Position numbers and translations under genes: made by a program. From Cohnella endophytica (GTDB lineage: Bacteria; Bacillota; Bacilli; Paenibacillales; Paenibacillaceae), in NCBI RefSeq assembly GCF_003628305.1, contig NZ_RBZM01000005.1:861367-925366 (forward strand): a stretch of DNA of 64,000 nt. Direction: 5' to 3'. Shown piece by piece: positions 54,901 to 62,300 of this stretch. Below the pieces are notes generated by a model that was not told the DNA's origin, searched no databases, and saw only the letters and a list, made by a program, of their open reading frames with translations. Within the stretch, counting starts at the first letter, position 1. Every line of letters begins with the position of its first letter.

Positions 54901-57900
54901 AGGCTGGATGAAGACGACGGACAGTATGATCAAAGGCCAAGTGAAGGACGAGTATTTGCCTGTTCTAGCGGACTATTACGTCAAATTTATTCAGGCTTAC
55001 AAAGAGCAAGGCATCGATATTTCGGCAATGACGCTTCAGAACGAGCCGCTTCTTGAAATCGATTACCCGAGCACCAAGATGCCATGGCAGCAGGAAGCCG
55101 CACTTGCGAAGCTGCTTCACGAGAAGCTGGTAGCCGCCAATCTCGATGTGAAGCTCTGGATCTTCGACCATAACTTTAACGACACGATGAACTATCCGGC
55201 ACCGCTTCTAGCGGATCCGTCGAACCGAGCTGCCATCGACGGCACGGCGTTCCACGATTATGCCGGCGATCCTTCATCGATGACGCAGCTACACGATATG
55301 TACCCGGATAAGAACATCTACATGACGGAACGCGCAGTATGGGGCACCGCGGGCGCAGACCGGATCGCGCAGTATTTCCGCAACTGGGCTAAGAGCTACA
55401 ACTCTTGGGTCGTCATGCTCGACAGCGACATCGCGACGCATCAATGGGTGGGCACGCCCGACCCGACGATGGTCATCCAGGATTCCAGTAATCCGGACAA
55501 CTACTGGCTGACGCCGGAATATTATTTATTGGGCAATTTCTCGAAATTCGTAAGACCGGACGATATCCGCATCGATAGCAACTATGGCTCGGCGACGAAC
55601 AACGTAACGAACGTTGCCTTCATGAGTCCGGATCGGAAAACAATCGTAACGATCGTCATTAACCAGACCGATACTGCGCAAACATTCAAATTGGTAAGCG
55701 ACGGCACGCAAATCGCCGCTACCCTGCCGGCCAAGTCGGTTGCCACATACAAATGGGACCGTGTAATCCCAGAGACGCAACACGATCCGGTTACGCTTGA
55801 CGTGTCTCCGCAAATACTGGCATATGACGTGAATGACAAGATCCTAACGCTTAAGCTGACCGGCGGTACGTTTAACGAGAATAATCTTGCCGACATTACT
55901 TTAGGCATCGAGGCAGAGAAAATGGGAATCACCATAGGCGCCGTGACGCTGGAGAACCCAAGCGAAGCGACAATCAAACTCGCGTGGGATCAACATACGG
56001 CGTACTTTGTCAACACGCCACTAACGGTAACCGTGCCGGTGACGGCTTACGTGGATTCTTCGAACAGCGATCCGCTTGTCGGAAGCGTAATGTTGACAGG
56101 CACCGGCAACCATACGGATGCGTTATCCATTGCGGTTCCTATCGCAGCCGTCGACTATTATCAGTTATCCGGCGTATCGGCCGATGTGGCAAACGGAAAA
56201 CTGTTGGGCTTCGGAACAGGCCGCTGGGCCGACTTCAAGATCAACGTGCCGACTGCAGGCCAATATGCAGTTACCTTGAAGGTTGCGTCTCCGAACGGCG
56301 GAGGATTCCTTCTGCAATCCGGCGAGGGCGCTACGCTCGGATCCGTCGTGATTCCTTATCTATACAATTCTGGCGATTGGGTCGGTGCACGGACTTCAAT
56401 AGACCTGCCTGCAGGCGAGCAAACCTTCCGAATTTACGGTAGCTTAGGAGCATTCGACCTCAAGCAAATCGACTTTTCGCCGATTATGCCGCAGGGACCT
56501 GGCGCAGACGGCACGATCAAGGTAGAAGCCGAGAGTTTCGTAACGGCTGGCCAGCAAGTCATTCAATACGGCAGCGAGCTCAATAATCTAGGTTACACGG
56601 TGGCGGGCTCCACTTTCGATTATCTGGTTAACGTCCCGCAAGCGGGATATTACAAAGCAAGACTTCGTTATGCGACGGCGCAAGGCGGCGTATCCTCTTC
56701 GATCCTTTCGAACGGTCAAGCGAAAGGTTCGGTCGTTCTGCCGACTACCGGCGGATGGGGGAACTACACGGAAGTTTACGTGGTCATACAATTGGATGCA
56801 GGCACGCAAACGATTCGTATCGTAGACAACGGAGACGGCTTCAACCTCGATTGGTTATCGCTCGAACCTACGAACGGGACTGAAGTCCAAGTCGTGAAGG
56901 CTCCGGCTCCGATGGCAAGTAAGTCGGGCACGGCATCGTCGGGCGCGGATTTGGTGAAGCTCACGTCTTCGGTGGATGGCGCTACGATCCGTTACACCTT
57001 GGACGGCTCATTGCCGACCAAGGATAGCGCGCAGTATATGAATCCGATCGCGGTATCGTCCGGACGGGTTATCCGAGCTATTACAGTGAAAGCAGGCATG
57101 GCCGACAGTTTCGTCGCTTTTTATGCCGCGCCTAGCGCTATCGTTCATTTGGCCGGTATCAGCCTGAATAAAAATACGCTTGAGCTGCTTGCGGGAGACA
57201 GCTATCAGCTTTTGGTCAATATTGATCCCGCGGAAGCTTCCAACGACGGCGTGACTTGGACATCTAGCGACGCATCGATCGCGTCGGTAGATGACTATGG
57301 GAAGGTAACGGGTCTGAAAATCGGCAAAGCTACGATTACGGCTACGACGGTTGAAGGCAGTAAAACGGCATCGGTGCTTGTTACTGTAACGTCGTCCGGG
57401 CCGACACCCACTCCTGCTCCTACGCCGAGTCCGTCATCGTCTCCCGCTCCTGTGTCGGGTAAAGTCGTACTTAATCCGACCACAGACGCCAATGGCGTTG
57501 CAACGGCAACGGTGAAGCGGGAAGATTTCAATTCGGCTATTCGGAATACTTCGAATCATACGGTAACGATCGACGTGAAACTGGCGGATGGCACCAAAGA
57601 AGTAGACGTAGACATTCCTGCGCCCGATTTAGCCGCAGACAAGAGCTTGAAAGCTATCAAGGTGGATATGGGCATAGCTGTCGTTACGATCAGCACGGAC
57701 GTGCTGGGCAGGAACGGCGCTTCGACGGCAGGAACGATTCGCCTTTCCGTTAAGATAGTCAACGCGACAGGACTGCCCGCGGACGTTCAAGCGAGACTGA
57801 ACGGAAGCCCCGTCTATGATTTCAGCCTGAGCATAGACGGAACCAAGCTCAGCAACTTCAAGGGCAATGAAGTTCAGGTAAGCTTGCCTTACACTCCTAA

Positions 57901-58606
57901 ACCTGGCGAGAAACCGAACAACATCGTTATTTATTATATCGACAATGCAGGCAAGCTGGAGGTCGTGAAGAACGGCATCTATAATCCTTCGACGGGCAGC
58001 GTCGAATTTAAGGCGAAGCATTTCAGCCAATATTCGGCCGCTTATGTCAAGGTGACCTTCTCCGATATGGCGAAGGCCGCATGGGCAGAGGATAGCATCT
58101 ATGCGCTGGCCGCTAGGGGCTCGATTGAAGGGACGGGCAAAAGCATGTTTAACCCGACCGGTAACGTCACGCGCGCGGAATTCATCCAAATGCTTATCGG
58201 CACGTTCGATCTGGCCGATCTAACCGCAACGACGACGTTTACCGACGTTAAGGAGGGGGCATGGTACGCAAACGCGGTAGCTAGCGCGCAAAAGCTTGGC
58301 ATTGTAAACGGCAAGCAGGATGGTGCCTTCGGCGTGAACGATCGCATTACCCGTGAAGAAATGGCGGTCATGATCTACAGGATGGGACGATACCTGAATG
58401 TACCGTTTACTAATAACGGAGATGCGGCTCCGTTCAAAGACCAGGCCCAATTGTCCGCTTATGCCAAAGATGCGGTTGCAGCTACTCATGGCGCGGGCAT
58501 TATTAGCGGCAAGACGGACGGGAATTTTGCGCCTAAAGCCGATGCGACCAGAGCGGAGGCAGCAACGATTGTATTTAGACTGTTCCACCAAACGAATTCA
58601 TTCTAA
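51974..58606 (+). CDS. SLH-anchored bifunctional GH3-GH30 glycoside hydrolase with multiple CBMs
   Basis: GTG 51974 follows GAAGGAGGAG; the protein has 2210 residues. A signal peptide ends near ASAE. Order of domains: GH3 (about 35-640, nucleophile Asp317 in GFVISDYNG); CBM6 (656-775); GH30 (about 797-1266, acid/base Glu1024 in LQNEP and nucleophile Glu1119 in MTERAVWG); an Ig-like module; two CBM6-like modules (about 1395-1500 and 1515-1635); a chitobiase-C-like module (about 1640-1720); Big_2 (1725-1810); a Pro/Thr/Ser linker; a surface-protein module (about 1830-2020); and three SLH repeats (about 2028-2205) that bind pyruvylated wall polymer. It probably cleaves beta-linked glucan or xylan at the cell surface, one unit trimming what the other releases. 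It stands alone as a transcription unit. Confidence 0.9.
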   Translation: MLKRRLSAISAMLLTSSLIVGILPAPHASAEANGTLVPYFNASLPVETRITDLLGRMTLDEKIGQMVQAERASVTPEDVQTYRLGSVLSGGGSFPNGKQSDSTREKWASLVDSYQAGALSTRLGIPLLYGVDAIHGNSNLVGATLFPHNIGLGAAGDPALVEQIGVATAQEIKAAGTNWAFAPTIADPQNIQWGRTYEGFGDNQELVAQMGAAFIKGLQGTTKDQLKNTDHVVATAKHFLGEGLTDNGTNQGNVSNMTEAEVLALDLPMYKAAVDAGVRTVMASYSSIQGLKMHANKRLLTDVLKGQLGFTGFVISDYNGVQQITKDWDGNAVSGLKNQIRVAVNAGVDMMMMPSDWKNTLSNLKALVTEGAITQARIDDAVKRILRVKFESGAFEHPMTDQSLSSTFGSADHRLLARDAVAKSLVLLKNDNVNGAPILSQLSNMSKIFVAGKSANDIGIQSGGWSITWQGAKGNTTPGTTILKGIQNAVGSTKTVTYNKGGRGAAGNDVAIAFIGETPYAEGSGDSLNSLKLDAEDLATLDNIKASGVPTIVVLVSGRPLMISDRLNDWAGLVEAWLPGTEGDGVADVLFGNKDFTGKLPVRWPFYTEAYTTPMAGQSDLDPKYVLFNYGYGLNKATETPALPAIPDKPGQQDPYVKVEAEDYIAQSGGLQAEDTSDVGKGKDIGYTSAGAWLEYMIDVPQSGTFDVDFRYAVNGDPTGLKMLDASGNELGTLSVTTTGGWQNWATKTVTGVPLTAGIQKIKLQFTGGNINLNWFGSKGFSPAPAQSGGGGGVVAPQTVVKEDAVESWISGERERANRNWYYAPLWKPGDEERQLTQQQENLDLTKVGNDADVPTIKINPNKTYQTVAGMGSSMEESTIFNITKMSDAKQTELLTKLVSQDQGIGMSMTRLTIGTADFTSRQFYTYDDMPAGETDPDLEHFSIQKDIDYGIIPVLQKIKAINPDMKFFASPWSPPGWMKTTDSMIKGQVKDEYLPVLADYYVKFIQAYKEQGIDISAMTLQNEPLLEIDYPSTKMPWQQEAALAKLLHEKLVAANLDVKLWIFDHNFNDTMNYPAPLLADPSNRAAIDGTAFHDYAGDPSSMTQLHDMYPDKNIYMTERAVWGTAGADRIAQYFRNWAKSYNSWVVMLDSDIATHQWVGTPDPTMVIQDSSNPDNYWLTPEYYLLGNFSKFVRPDDIRIDSNYGSATNNVTNVAFMSPDRKTIVTIVINQTDTAQTFKLVSDGTQIAATLPAKSVATYKWDRVIPETQHDPVTLDVSPQILAYDVNDKILTLKLTGGTFNENNLADITLGIEAEKMGITIGAVTLENPSEATIKLAWDQHTAYFVNTPLTVTVPVTAYVDSSNSDPLVGSVMLTGTGNHTDALSIAVPIAAVDYYQLSGVSADVANGKLLGFGTGRWADFKINVPTAGQYAVTLKVASPNGGGFLLQSGEGATLGSVVIPYLYNSGDWVGARTSIDLPAGEQTFRIYGSLGAFDLKQIDFSPIMPQGPGADGTIKVEAESFVTAGQQVIQYGSELNNLGYTVAGSTFDYLVNVPQAGYYKARLRYATAQGGVSSSILSNGQAKGSVVLPTTGGWGNYTEVYVVIQLDAGTQTIRIVDNGDGFNLDWLSLEPTNGTEVQVVKAPAPMASKSGTASSGADLVKLTSSVDGATIRYTLDGSLPTKDSAQYMNPIAVSSGRVIRAITVKAGMADSFVAFYAAPSAIVHLAGISLNKNTLELLAGDSYQLLVNIDPAEASNDGVTWTSSDASIASVDDYGKVTGLKIGKATITATTVEGSKTASVLVTVTSSGPTPTPAPTPSPSSSPAPVSGKVVLNPTTDANGVATATVKREDFNSAIRNTSNHTVTIDVKLADGTKEVDVDIPAPDLAADKSLKAIKVDMGIAVVTISTDVLGRNGASTAGTIRLSVKIVNATGLPADVQARLNGSPVYDFSLSIDGTKLSNFKGNEVQVSLPYTPKPGEKPNNIVIYYIDNAGKLEVVKNGIYNPSTGSVEFKAKHFSQYSAAYVKVTFSDMAKAAWAEDSIYALAARGSIEGTGKSMFNPTGNVTRAEFIQMLIGTFDLADLTATTTFTDVKEGAWYANAVASAQKLGIVNGKQDGAFGVNDRITREEMAVMIYRMGRYLNVPFTNNGDAAPFKDQAQLSAYAKDAVAATHGAGIISGKTDGNFAPKADATRAEAATIVFRLFHQTNSF

Positions 58607-59372
58607 TTAATGGATTTAATAGGAAAGAGGCGTACCGACTGACCGGGCGCCTCTTTTTTGTATGAGGAGCATCAAAGACATTTGTTCGCGGCTCAAATCG
58701 GTAGAATATACAAATGATTAGAGCAAATGAACAAAATCGGCGATCCGCTTCATGATAATAGAGATAGAGAATGCGGAGTCGACGCTGACTCAGGAAGAAT
58801 TTACAGAAGAAGCTGAAGAATGGGATCTAATCGTGCAATCCCTTACGCCCTATAATGGAATATATCCGATACTAAATTTTGTTAAGGGGTTGTCCAAATG
58901 AAAAATATTAGGAACAAGTAGTTGCTGAAGGTAATTCATCTTCCCCATCGGCAAGTGTGACGTCCAGGTCCGATTCTCAATCGGCCAGCGACAAGACTTC
59001 CGCATCCGCATCGCATCCGCACTTCTGTTTCCGCATCCACATCTGCATAGGCTTCCACTTCTCCTTTCACGAAACCGTACATGCTGACTTTTTCACGAAC
59101 AACTCCGACCGTACCGTCACGTTTCGAACAGCTTAACGGAAATATTCGCGGCACGGACAACATATGACATTTAATCCTCTACTCTACTAAGTCCCAACAG
59201 AAAGAGGATTGTAGAGACATGTTATCAATGATACATTTTGTATACTATTTCAAAGTTTAGTTACAATTCGGATCGAAAGAATAGAAAGAACAGTGCATTA
59301 AAACTCTTATTTTTAAGTCAATCAGCATTATAGAAAAAGTCATGACTAACTCATTCGTTGGAGGTTAGGTAA
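58607..59372 (+). other. 766-base stretch without a convincing gene; possible lipoprotein gene relic
   Basis: After the terminator the stretch has a 49-codon frame (58752-58901) without a ribosome binding site. It is followed by ATGAAAAATATTAGG, which stops after seven codons. In another frame, GNSSSPSASVTS then SASDKTSASAS reads like the linker that follows the cysteine of a binding lipoprotein, but no lipobox remains and the frame breaks at a GCATCC-rich stretch near 59005. This suggests a gene that was cut down and then decayed. A TATACT box at 59240-59245 may belong to the promoter of the next gene. Confidence 0.4.
58624..58659 (+). terminator. rho-independent terminator after the GH3-GH30 gene
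   Basis: AAGAGGCG and CGCCTCTT pair around a 15-base loop, ending in a run of six or seven T residues. Confidence 0.88.
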
Positions 59373-62300
59373 ATGCTGAAGAAAGTTTTATCCGGAATTC
59401 TAGCTTTATCTTTATTTGTAAGCCCTTTCATGATTCCGCCAAGCGTGACTCATGCGTATGTCGCTAAAGATTATTCCTATCTAACTGCAGCCGTTAACTC
59501 AAAAATTGTCACTTCCGATGGTAAAAAGCTCACTGCAAGCAGCCTGGTAGCGGGAGAAGCGGAATCGTTTTTAATGGTAAACGGCGTAAATACAAGTAAT
59601 GCTCCCGACGGTACGGTCGGTTTTCAGTCAAAGCCGAACGGCAAGTACGTCACCGTGAACGACTATAAAGACGGCACGCCTTCCGTCGTCGTTCAAACCA
59701 ATGCTCTGCTGCCGACCAATGCGACAATGAGCAATTCAACCGGTTCGTACGAAAAGTTTATTATCGAGACGCAAGGGGATGGAACGGTCGCTTTAAAGTC
59801 GAAGAAAACGAATAAGTATGTGACGGTCGATCTGGCAACCGAAATATTAAACGCGAATACGGCAACGACCGTCGGAGCAAACGAGAAGTTCAGGATCCGC
59901 ACCTCCCTAGGCGCGCCGGATGCGCCCGCAACGCCCGCGGTCGACGCGACGACGAATTCCGTTTCTTTGAGCTGGACGATCGTAGCCCGAGCGGACAGCT
60001 ATAACGTATACCGATCGAAAACGAGCAACGGTACGTTCGTTAAAGTCAACGCATCGGCGATTGCCTCAACCGGCTTTGTAGATTCAGGATTGCCTGCGAA
60101 CACTGGATATTATTATAAAATTTCGGCGGTAGGCATAGACGGAGAATCGGCAATGTCAGCGGCAGTCCCCGCAACTACGCTGCCTGATCAATTCGGTATT
60201 AGTACAACGACGACAAATACGGTTAGCATGGCCTGGACGACTATACCAGGCGCGACAAGCTATAACGTATACCGTTCCGCGAGCAGCGAGGGAACATTCC
60301 ATAAAGTGAACGCCGCAGCTATTACAACGTACAACTTCGTAGACACGGGCTTGTCTCCTAATACTAGATATTACTACAAAGTCTCATCCGTAAGCGGTGG
60401 CGTAGAGTCAACGTTATCCGCTGCCGTTGCTGCATTAACGCAGCCTGACTTCGGTAAGAACGTCTATGTTTTCGATCCGGCAATGCCCGCAGCGGACATT
60501 CAAACGATCGTTACTAACGTGTTCACGAAACAAGAAACCAATCAATTCGGTCCTGAGAGATATGCGCTACTCTTTAAACCAGGCACATACAGCACTGCAA
60601 TTAGAGTGGGCTTCTACACGCATGTAGCGGGTCTGGGGAAAATGCCCGACGATGTTAACATCAATGGCGGGGTAACGGTTGATGCCAACTGGATGGCGAA
60701 CCACAATGCTACCCAAAACTTCTGGCGTTCTATTGAGAACCTCGCGATAACCCCACAGGGTGGGGATATGAAATATGCGGTATCACAGGCCGCATCCATG
60801 AGACGTTTGCACGTCAAAGGAAATCTGTCGCTTCATGATGTAGGAGGGTGGGCGAGCGGCGGCTTCCTATCCGATTCCAAAATCGATGGAAGAGTGGTTC
60901 CTGGATCGCAACAGCAGTGGTTTTCCAGAAATAACAGTTGGGGTGAATGGGCAGGTTCGCTCTGGAATATGACGCTTGTCGGGAACACGAATAATCCTGT
61001 TGAGAACTACCCGACAAATGCCTATACGATCGTCGATCAAACACCGATTATTCGGGAGAAACCTTTCCTCACTCTTGACGCGTCCGATAAATACAGTGTT
61101 TTTGTCCCGAATGTTTCACAAGCTGCGTTAGGAACCAGCTGGGCAAACGGACCTGCGGGCGGAACATCCCTTCCGATCGATCAGTTCTATATCGCGGACG
61201 TAGATACTTTCAATGTAGACAATGTCAATGCCGCGCTTAGCCAAGGTAAGCACCTGTTGCTTACTCCGGGCGTGTATCATGTAAGCAAACCGATCGTAGT
61301 CACGAATCCGAACACCGTTGTTCTCGGCTTAGGATTGGCTACTTTGCACTCGGACAATGGATCCGTGGCCATGCAAGTCGCGGATGTGGATGGCGTTAAA
61401 ATTGCGGGACTTCTGTTCGAAGCCGGGTCGAAGAGCTCGCCTGTTCTGTTGGAAGTCGGACCCAAAGGCAGTACGTCAGATCACTCGGCGAATCCGACAT
61501 CTCTTCACGACCTGTACTTCAGAGTGGGCGGAGATGCTCTTGCTTTAGCCAAAGAATGTATCGAAATCAACAGCAACCATGTCATCGGCGACCATTTCTG
61601 GGTATGGCGCGCGGATCATGGCGAAGGTGCCGCATGGAATTCAAACCTAACCACAAATGGGATGATCGTTAACGGAAACGACGTCACCGTATATGGACTC
61701 TTCGTAGAGCATTTCCATGAGTATCAGACTGTCTGGAACGGCGAACGCGGCAAGATGTATTTTTATCAATGCGAAATTCCTTACGACGTTCCGGATCAAG
61801 AAAGCTGGATGAGCAACTTTGGCACCGTTAAGGGCTATGCAGGCTATAAAGTCGCGGACTCGGTGAATCAACATGAAGCTTATGGAGTAGGGGTGTATTC
61901 CTTCTTCAGGGATGCTCCCGTTAAGCTTGAAAGCGCAATAGAAGTTCCGGATAAGCCAGGCGTCAAAGTCCATCATGCAACGACTGTTTTCTTAAGCGGT
62001 ATGTCCGGAAGCGAGATTACTCACATTGTGAACAACATGGGCGGCGCCGTAATCGCAGGAGGACAAACGCAGAGACTGACGGATTACGTTCCAAGAACGA
62101 TTTTAAATATTAAAGATGCAGAAATAAACACGATCGCTAAGAAAGCTCCCGTATTGCCCGCGTTAGTCGCACAAGTGTACAACGATCTCAGTACGAGAAT
62201 GGTACCTGTTACGTGGGACAGCATCGACCCTTCCCAATATGCTTCAGCGGGAGTCTTTACCGTAAATGGAACGATTGCCAGCAGCGCGTTGAAGGCTAAA

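Noticed and set aside
58936..59163. 75-codon minus-strand frame in the empty stretch
   Set aside because: No ribosome binding site or family match, and it runs through a GCATCC-rich repeat; a plus-strand relic explains it equally well.
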